Part shown: positions 31,001 through 43,823 of the stretch, piece after piece
Layout: each line of letters opens with the position of its first letter
Position numbering within the stretch: position 1 is the stretch's first letter
NCBI GenBank assembly: GCA_019843655.1
Contig: JACDQD010000004.1
Coordinates: 9,982,001 to 10,046,000 of the forward strand
Direction: 5' to 3'
Origin: Lethocerus indicus
Lineage: Eukaryota; Arthropoda; Insecta; Hemiptera; Belostomatidae
Length of the DNA stretch: 64,000 bases
The notes under the pieces: model-generated
What the model saw: the letters and a program-made list of their open reading frames with translations, nothing else
Told to the model about the DNA's origin: nothing
The model's database searches: none
Program-made: the position numbers and the translations under genes

Positions 31001-33972
31001 CATATTAGATAATGATGTTAGATGTTTAATGATATTTAATTAAAACAAACGCGAAATTACGGTTTTATCTATACATTCTAGTGTTCTGAAATAAAAAGAA
31101 TGATTCACTACGGTAATAACTATCAGCTCAGGAATGGTGAAGACGTTGCTAAGAAGTAAACGATTCTCTCTTAATAGCCGGTATTTATTTCAAACATGTT
31201 CAACTAGCGTTCTATGTTATAAATAATACATAAGTCTTTGTCAGAAAGGGTTATTATCGTTCAATTGCGTTGGACGGCCACCCGCAATGGTCTCTTTTGT
31301 GTTCCCGAGTGAGCCAAAACCATTAGCATTCGAAAGGCGTACAGCGTACAGCGAATATTTCTTCGAAAATAGTCAATGACTCAATGCAAGTTTCAAAACG
31401 GAAATTGGGTCTCGTCGTTACCTATTCAGAATTACGACATAGTCAGGTTGCTCAAAGATTCATCTACTTCTTTTTAGAATACAGTTGACATAAATACATG
31501 TGTATTTATTGCGAAGTTGCTTCAAAAATGTTAAACGTGTTTCCAGTATTCCAAATATTGTTTTTCTTCACCCCGGGCGACGTACTATAATTCTTCGTAC
31601 AGGGAAGGATTTATAGCCGACAATTTGAAACCGAATATGCCTCGATAGCAAGAAGGAACAGAGAAAGTAGCAGAGCCCGACTTAAGTAGATTATGTAGGC
31701 GGCTGAATACTTAAGAAGGCGTCAGCATCCACAATATCATTCGAGAGTAAATCGGGCCGGGGATACGTGGCGGGGCACTTCCGCCTTTTTCCCCCCCAGT
31801 CTCATGTTACACAATCTGCGAGATAAGATCCATTTTGAGCGGCGGTCTTGCCTATTTGGCTCACCCTAATGGTCCGCTTTTAATAAAGGGGATGGAGGTG
31901 GAGAGCACTCTCTCCTGTGGGAGGCAATATTGATTCGTTCGTTTTAGTTGAAATAAAATTCTGTCCACAACCGGGATTCTAGCCCGGAGGTTCAATTAGA
32001 ATTTACACTAATCAATCGGGAGGATCTTCATGAATTTCAGAAAACTCAAAATAGTTCGGCTAAAAATTCCGGGTTCGAATCCCATAATTAGGTTAATAGC
32101 GGACCCAACGAGTCAGAAACATAAATCGGGTGATGGAATTACAATTTCGTTCTACGAATTGATGCGTCGAAGTACCAGGAAACCCGTTGGATACTTGTAA
32201 TGAGGACGAAGCATTAATTGCGCAACGGGGAGCTTTTCAGAGGGAAAAGAGCTTACGGCGATCAACCTCTCGGGATTGAAATGTATTCATTAGCGGTGCG
32301 TGCCAAACGGTCATCGGTCGGGTAAAAGGGTGTGATCGTTCGGTGGGTAGGAAGTGGACTGGTTGGGCCAGGATACGTGCCGCGCCACTCGTATATCCTC
32401 TTTAAAGCAAGAGCAGTCTCACAAATTAATCGGCAATCGACACGAGGAGAAAGCGAACGCGAGTGAGGGTGACCCGGGCTTCTCCAACCCAATCACTATC
32501 GCACGCCTATCCCTTTCCGACAAATGAGACCCCAGACACGAAAATATAAGTCACAGTGGAAAATAGTTCTGTCCCGTCGGACGCACAGCTACTTTTCATG
32601 TGGGCCGTCATTCTTATAAATGAATAAATGACGTTGTAATTGAACGCGCGTCTGTTTTCACAATGGACATTTACGGATATCAATAATTTTTCCTTTCAAC
32701 CGAAGGTAACACGCTAAATCATTGGATTGAATTGCCTTGCTTCCTTGTAGCATGTTTCAGCGCGGAAGATTTACTTCTGAACGAATATGGGTACGAACAA
32801 TTTTTGTTGTTCCCAGGGATAACCGATAAGCGTAAGACCACTGTGAAACTAATCGAATGAGAAAGAAATCACTCCAGACATTTCATATATTTTAGATTTG
32901 GTTTAATTGTCCATAGTTCTACGCCCACACGAGGTAATACAGAATTATTGAGACAGGATCAACAACAGCGACTCGTTGTAAAAAAACCAACGACGAGTGA
33001 AAGTACAACCGAGAGTATCAGCTTTTACCTCGAAAGACTTCGAGGGGCTTAAAAGATTCTTGGGAGTAATGAGTTTTCGCCGAGGAATGGTCGATAAACA
33101 CTTTCTAGATCTGCGCATACACATTTCTGTCTCTTTCTCTCTCTTTCCCTCTCCCTCCATACATCCTTCCTCTCTGTCGGCCTCTCCATCGCTATCTCTT
33201 TCACTCTTGATGAGGTGAGACAACTTTCACCGGCAAGGTCCGTTACGTAATTTTGAGACCTCACTCTTCAGAGCTCACTCCCCCACCTATGTACGCTCTC
33301 CGCGCCAGCACAGCGCATTAGTCAGCCCAGGATATTAACTGACCTTTTATACGCCAGAAAGTTTCACTCAAATAACATATAAATCAGAGTTATGAGCGAA
33401 CAAAGGTGAAAACCTAAGGACACGGAATGAATACGAAATTCTGCTTTACATATATGCTATTCTGGTATAATTATGTAAATATATTGTTTATTCTATAATA
33501 TGTATCATCAACTAAACACTCCAGTAAGGACAACTATGATAACTTACTTAATCACGGGTATAAAGTAGGACATACCATATAATAATATTTACATTCATTT
33601 TGGTCAGATCGTGATAAATATCTAAAAGGTGCTTTGTACACACAACTTATTTCCGAGAGTCAGAGGGAAATTTTAAGATGGGCTAGTACTTTTTATACTA
33701 ATAAAAAACCGCAACACTACACGTTGTTAACTATGTGCACGTATTTTGCTTTTGTAATTAAAATGAATGGGCAGTAACTCAAAAGGTACAATAGGCGAGC
33801 GGTTCTAGTTGGACTGAAATGGCATTGTAGTAACGCCGTAGCTAATTTAAAACGGGTCGACTGGAATGTCATTGTGCTCCAGTTCGAACTTCACTGATCA
33901 CACGCTCTCACTTTCTTTCCTGCTTTGCATTAATGTCACAATTGAGATTCAAGTGAAACTGGAATTGTAAGG

Positions 33973-34003
<31 letters not shown>

Positions 34004-36341
34004 GCCCATTATTCCCATTATTAGTTAAATTCCCAAGATAGTTCAGACAGCTACCATTTACATATTTACCCACCCATTATGAACAATAGCTGGCCTTATC
34101 AACATGAAATATTTTATTTTATATATTACAGACGTGCCGAACGTGTCTACGATAGTACTTTTTACGATAGTCATTTTTATATATTAAACATTAATTGGTA
34201 ATAATGTCACCGGCGAAGTATACCAATCCGAAAAACGAATAAAGGTATGATAAAATATAAGGTACTATGGGACAGATATTCGGGTCAATCAATATAAATT
34301 AAATTCGTGTTTAATCATTTTACAGTTCAAAAACCTTTTAGTACATTTTAATTATTAGCGACAATATGTTAACGACATATTTAAAGTGCCAACTTGCGAG
34401 TCGACATAGTTTGGCGTTAGTTCGAATGCGTAATAGGTGTCGGTGGCATCCTTGCAGAATAAAGCCGCCTCTCGTTTGCAAATATAAAGTCTTGAAAGTT
34501 GTTCTCAGGTCTTAGGACATCTACCCGAGGCTGAAAGGTAACGCGGTCAACAGGTGTTGTGGGTCGTGAACAACCCCATTCACGCGGTTAAGCCGGGGAC
34601 ATTTGACTGAGGTTAAACTTTATTGCTTAGTAGGGTTGCAGCCAACTCTACTTTCAAGTCAAACTCAATGGCCTTTGCTTAGGCTTTAAATTTTATTTAA
34701 AGAAAATAGTAAACAACTTTGTAAGTAGGGTTTGGGCCATTGGCTGCACAACATTTGGGCGCACACTGCTAATCTAACATTCTTTTAATTTGTACTCTGT
34801 TATAGAATTAGCTGTAATACTAGTAAGTTTCTATTTAAATTTCTTATCACTATGTGATAACCAGCTACGGATACTACGTCCATTAGACTGGATCAAATCC
34901 AGTCTCTATTTAATTTGGTCTAAACCATCCTCACCCCCAACAAGTATCGAACTTCCACTGTTAGTGGTCTCTCAACGATCTCGCTTCTAGCCACCAAAGC
35001 GCCTCGGCCCTATTTTAAATTGATGTTTATAAAGAGTAAGGATAAAGAAAATTGGGGATATCAGGGGTGTTGGGGCTTATCAGGGTTGTACTCACTCCGA
35101 AGACGAGGCTGAGGAGCAATTTAGCGATGCCTATTGTGACGGCGGCCTTTGCCAGTTTGAGCCCGACGGATGCTGCCGCCTTTAGGCCGACCTTGCCCAC
35201 GGCCTTAGCTCCCGCTATCCCGGCCGACTTCAGGCTCCCACCGACGGCCCCTCCTATCGTCTTCAGCTTCAGGAACCTCTTGACCCTCGCGTTCTCGTCG
35301 CCCTCCTCGTCATAGACGTTCCGCCGCCCGAATACCTCCTCCTCCAACAGCGCCGCCTGTAACACACCGGCTTGTACTTACCTCCTCACGGGTTCCTTAA
35401 ACATCGTTTTTTACTGTCCGCCTCGTATATATCCTTCGGATTCGTAGTATGCATTCATGTGTATATTTTTTTTCAAAATAGTCTCGAATGAGACATTTTT
35501 CTTTGAATACGTTGTTTCTTTTTCGTATTTCAATTGTCTTACATTAATAATTATATTATAGGTTAGATACATTATCTGGATTACGAATTAAATGTGCATG
35601 CGTGAATATATAAAGTAGTAATATATCTTTTTGGCCTACGAACGCCATTTGTCTTGGGCGCCGCTAGTCTCCGGAAGAGAAACATTTTCTGTTGGGTACA
35701 GTCCAGCAACGGTTTCGCAATAGTGGATTTCATAAATCAAATTTATGCGCCTAGAATATTTCGGAATTCATTTATGCAGCTGGACTTAATGACGAATGTT
35801 CGGAATAATGTGACGTCTTTTGTTTTCTCTCTCCTGCGGCTTATTTAGTACAAGCCTTTTTCAAATTCTCGCCATACTCGTTTAGAGTGAAATTTGTGGT
35901 GGCTTGACGATAAAATGTTATATAAATTTCTAAATAGTATTTTTCTTTAATATAGATAATATAATAATAGGGGTTATTTAACGAAAAATAATATCGGGTA
36001 ATAGGGGCATAAAATTCTATTATACATCACCAATATTTCTGTTTTCCACTTTGATCCAGTACCATTTAAAACTAAATGAGATAAATATTTAAAAATATTG
36101 GATATCGTTACCACAGACACAACCACTCTCCCACGCCCCTCCAACATGCAAACAGGCACACAAAATATTGTTTGAATTAATTGGCAAAAATATGGTTTAC
36201 CTCTGCCAAAGCGGCGTCCTCTTCATCTTGACCGAGGGCCGCCATAACATCCCTTCGCACGACGGGAGTTGTTACCGCAGTGTGAAAAACAAGGATTGAG
36301 AGAAGGGCTACCCCCCTCACTTGTATCGCGTACACCCTCAT
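24871..36341 (-). CDS. Secreted cysteine-free protein with furin-type site (5 coding exons)
   Basis: Coding exons are 36201-36341, 35096-35356, 30783-30977, 25430-25543 and 24871-25095. Lengths are 47+87+65+38+74 = 311 residues, every junction is phase 0, and every intron is GT/AG. Residues 1-24 form a signal peptide (hydrophobic VALLSILVF). An acidic stretch ends in RVKR at 71-74, a canonical furin/proprotein convertase site; RR occurs at 29-30 and 58-59. Residues 75-134 carry nine Lys and no acidic residue, are rich in Gly and Ala, and end in a hydrophobic run (IGIAKLLLSLVF). A Ser/Gly-rich linker, a helical segment (STAERLARLIESLKP) and a Pro/Tyr-rich tail with RRR follow. There are no cysteines. 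I do not recognise the family. It is not a clear Osiris/DUF1676 protein. A role as processed peptide precursor or cuticle/matrix protein is inference only. Confidence 0.75.
25430..25543 (-). CDS. Secreted protein, short exon
   Basis: The exon is 38 codons between acceptor TAG (25545-25544) and donor GTAAAT (from 25429). It encodes DLPVINPERVALDVPNAVIT, then NGFNVVTKAAPIVGEVIQ. It joins the next exon in phase 0 across a 334-bp intron. The exon lies in a CpG-poor domain unlike the exons further upstream. Confidence 0.72.
25910..25972 (+). repeat. 20-bp tandem repeat
   Basis: Two nearly perfect copies of a unit containing ATAACCGTTTATAAACGACT, preceded and followed by shorter ATAACCG/TAACCGGA variants (from about 25892). 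It directly abuts the minisatellite at 25975. Confidence 0.6.
25975..26090 (+). repeat. Minisatellite, left copy (26-27 bp unit)
   Basis: About four degenerate units of the form TTAGGTTYTAACCCAACACT plus six bases. The same array occurs inverted at 59905-60031. The array lies in the intron between coding exons 3 and 4 of the secreted-protein gene and sits at the edge of the CpG-poor domain. Confidence 0.7.
27447..27480 (-). repeat. Decayed PLE hammerhead copy
   Basis: The minus strand reads CTGACAATGGCGAGAAGCC, then AAAACCGGTCTAGC. Stem II (GGC-GAGAA-GCC) and the 3' part are nearly identical to the copy at 52.87 kb. Two core positions are mutated (CTGANGA to CTGACAA, GAAA to AAAA), so it should be inactive. 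Confidence 0.72.
30783..30977 (-). CDS. Secreted protein, Ser/Gly-rich exon
   Basis: The exon is 65 codons, GC-rich against an AT-rich background, with donor GTACGT from 30782. It starts KINQVIDFKTRLLSGQGGG and continues with a serine run (GTSSSSSSGSGG) and an acidic Pro/Thr end (EEATPSDTTDPSADQQG). The acceptor AAG at 30980-30978 has a weak pyrimidine tract, so the exact 5' boundary is the least certain one in this gene. Phase 0 on both sides fits its neighbours. Confidence 0.68.
30978..35095 (-). other. Intron of the secreted-protein gene (about 4.1 kb)
   Basis: It contains a (CA)n repeat and a pyrimidine-rich stretch at 33120-33210. A lone GGGTTCGAATCCC at 32074-32086 resembles a Pol III B box but has no partner A box. 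No other exon is evident. Confidence 0.5.
33979..34003. repeat. (CA)n microsatellite
   Basis: Short perfect CA repeat within the large intron between the 35.1-kb and 30.9-kb exons. Confidence 0.95.
35096..35356 (-). CDS. Secreted protein, exon with RVKR site and cationic Gly/Ala/Lys segment
   Basis: The exon is 87 codons between acceptor CAG (ending 35357) and donor GTGAGT (from 35095). It starts AALLEEEVFGRRNVYDEEGD and continues ENARVKR. After RVKR come FLKLKTIGGAVGGSLKSAG and repeated small-residue/Lys units (GAKAVGKVGLKAAASVGLK), ending in KLLLSLVFG. The exon is GC-rich compared with its surroundings and keeps an open frame, which supports coding status. Confidence 0.78.
36201..36341 (-). 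CDS. Secreted protein, coding exon with signal peptide
   Basis: Acceptor AG (36346-36345) follows a T-rich tract, and the ATG is only three bases into the exon, so at least one non-coding exon lies upstream. It encodes MRVYAIQVRGVALLSILVFH, then TAVTTPVVRRDVMAALGQ and an acidic end (DEEDAALAE). Donor GTAAAC starts at 36200. The N-terminal Arg, nine-residue hydrophobic core and Thr/Ala-rich cleavage region are typical of a signal peptide. Confidence 0.72.
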
Positions 36342-37210
36342 CCCCTGAAAATAATATTCATTGATTAAAATCAACGTTTCTCAACAGTTTAAATCATCAT
36401 TCATGAGATAATGAATACAGATGGGGAATTTCCCTCTGTATTTCTCTTTCCCTAATACCTCCCGAGTAACACATCGTGAACAAATGTAGACACCCAGAAA
36501 ATATATGCCGATTTTCTTCACAATATTTAAAACTGGGTATTAAAATACCTTTAACTTTCTCCGCCATCAAGAGTTATCGTTTCAAGCAAAAGCAAGCGAC
36601 ACCATACAAGATTGGTGCATAAGATGCACTCACGTAACTTATTTTCCAGGTTACGGACTTAACGTAATCGGAATTGTACGCAGGCTTCCGATGGGTCGTA
36701 CATTGGCGTGTTTCACTTTCTTTATTTCTTGTTGTTTCTTTTTGTTTTATTCTGTATGCAAATTCTTAGAGATTTCATATGGGCACGGTCACTATCCCTT
36801 TTCTTCAGTCGATTCATGCGAACACTCGGAGTTCGCTTGGTGGTAGGAGGAGGAGCGAAATCACGTGCTGCTTTTGCAGCATTACTGTTTGCAGTTTCTC
36901 AAACTATTACTTTTTGCTTTTCCAGAAATTTGTCAGTACTACTTTCCTCTGCTCCACATAATATTATTGCCCCCGTGACAACCTTGACTCCTTTCTAACG
37001 CTACGAACGCCGATCATGGAAAGGGTGAAGCCCGGGGAAGGTACCGGTGAAAGGAGAAGGAAAAGAATTCTTTTTTTTACCCTGCGGAGAAAAATACGAT
37101 GAACCTAGAAAATGACTTTCTCCTCCCCTGGTTTCATATTGCACCGTGGGATTTCCAAGAGCTGTCTACTGATTGTCGGACTGGGTTGTCTAATGTCGGA
37201 ACCCAAGTTG

Positions 37211-37928
37211 CAACAATGCCCACATGTTCAGCCTCCAAGTTGCTTGAATGTTGCAATATCCACCTGGGCCCAATTGAGATTCGGCGCAGGTATTGTCAGG
37301 ACTCAGGGCAAAACCATATCCGTAATTTAATTTTAACAACGCGACATCGCTAAAGCTAATTGCGATTTAGAAAGTAACAGCAATCCTCAGAAAAGTCCGA
37401 AGTAATCACCAGCAGGAAGAGTTTTCGGTCTAAGGTTTAATTATCTTTAAATTGTTTACTGCTGGTTTTGAGGATACCTCGAGCATCTGAGGAGTGTCAC
37501 TTTCATCTCGTTCCATGAAACGGGTTTGCGGTCGGCGATAACTTGGTCATTCCTTTCTCCCAAACTTGCCACACTCAGTATGATTTACCGTTGGAAAATA
37601 TAATAATAATGTTGGATACAAAATTTAAATTCCCTCGATTGTGAAGGTAAATCACGATCATTATTGACATTTAAATCCGCCACGCGGTACACATTTATAT
37701 CGGTGGACATTATTTAATTTGTTTTTTAAAGCGACTCAGGTCCTTTCAAGGCTGCCGAAAAGTTTTCGAAAATATTTGGGGAACGATGTTGAAATTAGCG
37801 GCGATGGCCGCTAGCCAGAACGCCGGCGAAATTCGGTGGAATTGGTAGTTTTTCAAGTCCGGTTAGAGCGGTCTAATTAAAGTTTAAAACATTATGAAAC
37901 CAACAATGCCCACATGTCCAGCCTCCAA
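37211..37928 (+). repeat. 28-bp direct repeat pair
   Basis: CAACAATGCCCACATGTTCA plus GCCTCCAA at 37211-37238 recurs at 37901-37928 with a single T/C difference, 690 bp apart. A weaker relative (GACAATGTCCACACCCTG) lies near 38274. The sequence between shows no recognised element. Confidence 0.6.
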
Positions 37929-40900
37929 ATGTTTGGTTCGAGCAACAGACGACTGAAAGAAATCCGTGGCGCGGGCATGGCACGAACACTATGGACATGT
38001 TTTTAATCATCATATGGCATAAACCTTAAAGCGCTAAATAGGGTTAATAATATTACCAATCGTGGATTTAATCTCTAATCTGTCTTCTACGGTCTGAGAC
38101 CAAATCACTTCGGGTATTCACCATTGTCCGAAAATTGCAGTGTACCATAAAACTGCCACATACCGAAAATACTTCAGTAGATAAATTAGTGAAACAAAGT
38201 TTGAAATTGCACAACATTAATTTGAAGATCCATTGTATTATCTTAAAATGTTTGAACATGCGATATCCAAACTGACAATGTCCACACCCTGTATATTGTC
38301 AAACACTCGAAGTAATAGCCACTTGTTGAAAGTGCCGGTGCAACGAATGTTTTCCGATAAACAAATGAACGTTGGCCTATGGGGTTTCGCAAGAACACGA
38401 GAATCCCGAACCCGGGCGTGATTGAGAATGAAAGGGGGCCAATAGCGTCTACTCGTGTTTGCTTTTTCTTAGCGTGGATCCGACAAAACGGTCGGCTGTT
38501 GGCTCAACCCATTTGCGGCCGCCACTGGTGTTAACACAGTTACAACAGCTCTCCGATTTCTCTCTCGTCCGTGAACAATTAAGCTTCGCGGCAAATTACT
38601 CTACGCCTACTCCTTGTAGGTGGCCTTCCTAATTACACGCCAAGAGGAAAACATGTTGTGGACGGCCATAATGCTTTACCACCGTGTTTCTCAATTGTTA
38701 CTATTTGAGAATTTCTATGGACTATATTAACGGGCCAAATTTCCCTGTGTATGCATATTGTCTCATGATGCATATAACATCTTTGTTATTCTAACTGAGC
38801 GTACATTTCAAATTACTCGATAACATCTAAGTCCATAAGAAAACGGCCAACTAAAATGAGTATCTAAAGCCGCAAATAAGGCTGTTATTTTTTGCCTGCA
38901 TCCAAAGAAAACGTTGCTCAAACCGATGACACTTAGTCACATTACTTTCTCTCCGATTTAATATTCAAACATTGCCCATGTCGGTTAATTTATTGCGGGC
39001 TTTGAAGCTGTATAAATTACAATTGATGCGTTAGCTCTTACAATTCTAATTCAGAATGTTTTCTATTGTGGTAAGATGTATCAGAACAATTTTTTAGTTC
39101 CGAAATAAATCGTTTCCCTTTATTTATCGGGGCCCGCGTTCTAGGAAAGCTCGAGTACCGTGCGAATGTTTGGACTATCCGAATAAATTTATGGTTTTAT
39201 CAGTTCTTATCAGTGTGTTACTCCTCAAAATGAAAAAACGATACCGCGTAAACGTTGAAAAAGGAATGTCATCAAACTGGCATTAGTGAGGCACTGACCG
39301 TACTAATAATAAAATTTATCTCAGTCATCTGGAAGCGCTTTCTTTATGGGACAAGGCCGAATGATCGGTAACGAGACCGCAAGTAAATAAGGTGCGACCA
39401 TTCCGAAACTGTTTAACTGGGTCAGGTCGGCTATAGTTGTGGCATGCGGAAACCGCCCCACCTGAGCGATATGAACCGGTCCCCAACCTACTTAAACCGA
39501 CGGTCCAGATCTTAAATGTTAGGCCAGAGGTTCCGCGCTCGTTTTTGAGACCCGTTTGCTTGTGCACTTTCGCCTTACGTAAAGCCCGTTTTCTGTTTCG
39601 ATAGAACCCGGCAGAAGGCCGCAAATACTAACAACCGGAAATGATCACACCGGTATTTTTATCTCCAACCCGAACTGCCATGTCCCATTCCCCTGGGAGC
39701 TGCTTGTACTCGACTTAAATTAAAAAGTAATTTAAGCCAAACTTGTGTGAGCTGTAGTTTTCGAATTCCGTAACCCATTAATTGAGTTCCGGGAGTTCTT
39801 CTGTCTGAGGACATTAAGCGTACCGCCGTCGATTAAGTCTCCCACCAGAACAACCCCAAAACTACTTCTATGCTATATAAGGACAAAAATATCACTGGAG
39901 TCATATGCTTACTCGTATACTGGGATTTCATGAAAGCTACCCCCAAAAGCTTCAATCCTTGGAATCAGGAACTATATAGAATCAGGATGTTATAGTAAGT
40001 GCATTACACCCCATTAACCACACGATGTGACTTCGATTTAAATGTCAAACCGAGATCATTGTCACTAGGGTAGTTGAGCCTACTGAAATGTTTATATTGC
40101 GAGTTTATTCAACCGATTAGCACTATTTTCAGGCGTGCTGTGATTTCAGTAACACACAAATATTTATACGTAGTAGTGGAAGAATGCCATTTAAAAGTAG
40201 AATGGCATGAAAAGCGTCCGGCGCGCTTTTGGAGGGTCCGGGAGCGATGATGTTACGTCAGGGGTATTCGTCAGAAGAAAGTGAGAGGAAGTCCATCTGC
40301 CCGCCTGAACGGCTCCGTGGCAACGCACAAATTAGATACAGCTGCTGCTATTTCCCAAACCATTCAACGGTCTTAAGAACCCACTTCTTACCTTACTAAG
40401 GAGTATATAATCAACGGCGTTCTCTAAGAATTCAAGACGAACTAAATGCGTCCAATCACATAAATCCACAGAACTGATGCTACGTAACTTTCTTCGACTT
40501 TAGTTCCGGTTCACAACCGGTCCAGTTAGATTGTTCGTTTGCAATCCCGCGTCCGAAATTCATCTCTAAAACCTACAAGTACCCCTTTCATGAGTTTAAT
40601 TAAAATATTACAACCTACTATTGAACTAAGATAATACAACTGTAAGGTTGATAGCACAATAAATAAAAAAGATAAAATGGTATTTAATTAATACAACCAA
40701 CTTTTTTTAGCACCAACTAAACTTTTGATTAAGTTAAAGGAGTATCGTTTCAGAATGCTTCCTATATTTCCCGACTACGGTAATATGTTACTTTGAATTC
40801 AGGAAACACCGTATGGACTGTATATACCTCCCATTGAATAGTCCCAATGAAGCTATTGAATCAATAATTTCATAAAATAATAAACCCCACCCAACCGTTG

Positions 40901-43786
40901 TTACTTTTTCACATACGCAGTATTCGGTTCTGAGCACTATCTGTTGGTGTAAGACGTACTATGTCCATGACTCGTCGACTGACCTTGTCTTTGACTTTCT
41001 CGCAAGTAATATAATACGGTGAAAGTTTCGCCTGTAGATAAAAAGTTACCGGCGGGAGAAATTCGACAATTTTTTCTCGCCTCCGGCGCCGATGCAACCG
41101 TCCTTGTACCTCCTCGGGTATTATCAAAGCCTAAACGCAATTTGCACTTTGGAACTATACCAAATAGTGATTGTTATTTTCCTACCCTCTCTACGCGCTC
41201 CTTTCCGTCCAAATGTTTTTATTACATCCCGGAATACCGTAAAGCTTTCCCGTGGGAGCCGCGATTGCGGTTACCCGCCGAGGTTAGTATTTCCCATTGG
41301 TCCCTGTGTTCCCTAACCACGAGTTACTTTGTAGTGGAAGAATTTCTTTAGAAAACCTTCAACAGCGAGGGTCATATCCTGACCTCTATTACCGAAAGTA
41401 TTATAATATTAACCCAAGATTTCCCAGTTTCAATCAATTAGTTTATTACTATTGATGATATAAGAAAGAAACCGTCGACGTGTCTACGTTTAACATTTGA
41501 CTGTCTTTTTATATCAACATTACTGCAAAGGAAAATTCTTTCTATTATTCAGTGAGAAAGAGACGATAAATTTTCATAAAATGTAAAGAGAAATAATTGT
41601 ACTTGAATTTGATATGCTCTCTTTTCAGCTATTTTGTGTTGTTTGTCCAACGATACTATATAATGAGGAGCTATTGCAACAATAATAATTGATACCGTTA
41701 GGAGAAATACTTGATGACAATTGGTAAAATTGATAAAATAACAGATAATGATATTAATTGTAAGTGATTACACCTATTACACCAATAACAACAATTACGC
41801 TGAATTATTTAGAGCTGCTAGTTGTTAATACATACATTAAAACGCTAAAGCAGACAATGAAGGAAGGGACAAATGAAATTAGAGGCATAATCTGTTTTGA
41901 CTTACTGATTATTATTATTACGGAGTCGGTGATTCGCCTTTAATACCGGGTAACTAGAAAGCAATGAAGCGCCTTTTCTCGACGCGGGTGAAAGGAATGT
42001 AACGGAACCAGAAAATGTGAGAGTTTCCGGCATCGCATTGCGGAAGGAGGGAGGACCTTTTGAAACGTACAGCTGAACTCGGACAGCCGGACGGTTTTCG
42101 CTGACAATGGCCGAACACTGGTAAAATTATACCATTCCCATTTTAGTCGCACACCACCAGAAAAATTCTCCTCAACATCCGAGTTTCATCGGAATTCCTT
42201 CTTCGAACTGTGCAGAATCAATTGCAATCTCGTGAATCAATGTAAATAATGGGCGTATCATTCTTTCTCCGACAATTCTGCTTTATAAACTATATTTCTA
42301 TAATTCGATACCCCGAAATTGTTATTCTAGTTGGGCAGGTGAAAGGCTTCAGACGTCCCCCTGTCGTCGGGCACACTGATGATAAGACCACCAGAAAGAG
42401 TTGTCTCTCGATACTATCTCCATCTCTTTCCCGGTTAGTTTTTAACTCCCGGCATCTATCCGTCTTTTTCTATCAGCCGATTCCCCTTTCTCTACCCCTG
42501 ACGCTCCCTTCAAGCGGATTCTATCTACAATACTAATTTCCAAGTCGCACGCCTACCATTCTCTAATCTAAAAAAATTAGTGGAGGCTGTACATTCATTC
42601 CTTGTTACCGCGCGGTCATGCGTTCCTTTCGATTATTCGGGTTGGTCCATCATTGGACAGGAAGGACCCAGAAGTACAATCGGTAATCGACACGAGGAAC
42701 ATCTTTTCTATAACAGAAGAGCGAAGAAGCGATACAATGAGTAAGTACGATCGCAAAAATCTGTTGATTGCAAGCAGTTTCCAATAGCTGAGGCCGTGTG
42801 ACCGGGTAAAGCCTCTCTCCTCACTACCTTTAATGGAAATCTTCCAGCCAGTATTCCAGACAAAACGAGTGAGTTGCCGGGAATGCCTTCCCCAGGTTAA
42901 TTGAACGCTTATCGAGCACGGAAAAATAGGTCTGAAATTATATTTCAAATGGCATTCCAATTCTATTCGTTTTAATAAATAAATTTCTATTAGAAAAAAT
43001 TAAGTTATAAACATGTTTAATTGTAGAAAAGTTCTAAAGCGAGATTACGCCGGGAATTATTATTGTATTGGTTTCATAGAATGAATTAATATCTTTTAAA
43101 ATAAAAAGTGTTGACTTCACTTTTAGAATAAAAAGTGATGCACACGCTCTGTGCATCAGTGATTTGAATACTTTGGTCATCTACAAAGTGTTAAAATTAA
43201 GTTTGTATTTTCCCTTAATTGACCGAATCGGTCAGTTTAAATTTTAAGACATGAAATTATCGGTAAGCTATAATTTAACTACGCGAGCTCAATTACGCCT
43301 TTCATCTGGTCTAGTTTTTCTCGACAAGTTCTTACGCAATCGCAGTTGATTAGGGACCGAATTTAAAAGCATCGGTTCCTGCATAAAAACCACACTAGAC
43401 TCTTGGAGGAAGTTATTACGACGGACGAAAGCGCGCGCTCGCCCAGTGGAGCTTCCGTGTGACTTCATTTTGTGAAATTTAAACGAACTGCCCCCAGCCC
43501 ACATTCTACGACGTTATGTAAATCCACGTTCGCCTTATTCAATTTCGGAGAAAGGTGAAATGCACTCAAAAAACACAGTTGAGGACCACAAATTAAGGAT
43601 TTCTTAGTGAACATTGTTTATGTAATAACGCAATGAAATAATGTTTTAAGTCTGGTGCAGAAATTCTGCCGATCGATGGTAACATATTCGGATTCGAGTA
43701 TACCGCAAATTAAAATAGCGCGAAATAGCTTCCGAAATTCGCCATTTTATGGTAGCGCGAGGAACTAAAACAAGAAGTGTATTTAT

Positions 43787-43790
<4 letters not shown>

Positions 43791-43820
<30 letters not shown>
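43791..43820. repeat. (GA)15 microsatellite
   Basis: Perfect GA repeat within the candidate first intron. Confidence 0.95.

Positions 43821-43823
<3 letters not shown>

Noticed and set aside
32065..32090. tRNA gene suggested by a GGTTCGAATCC B box
   Set aside because: No A box, no closing acceptor stem and only three pairs in the T arm.
35096..35356. Osiris (DUF1676) family membership
   Set aside because: The Lys-rich hydrophobic segment is reminiscent, but the Cys pair and AQxLAY motif typical of Osiris proteins are absent.
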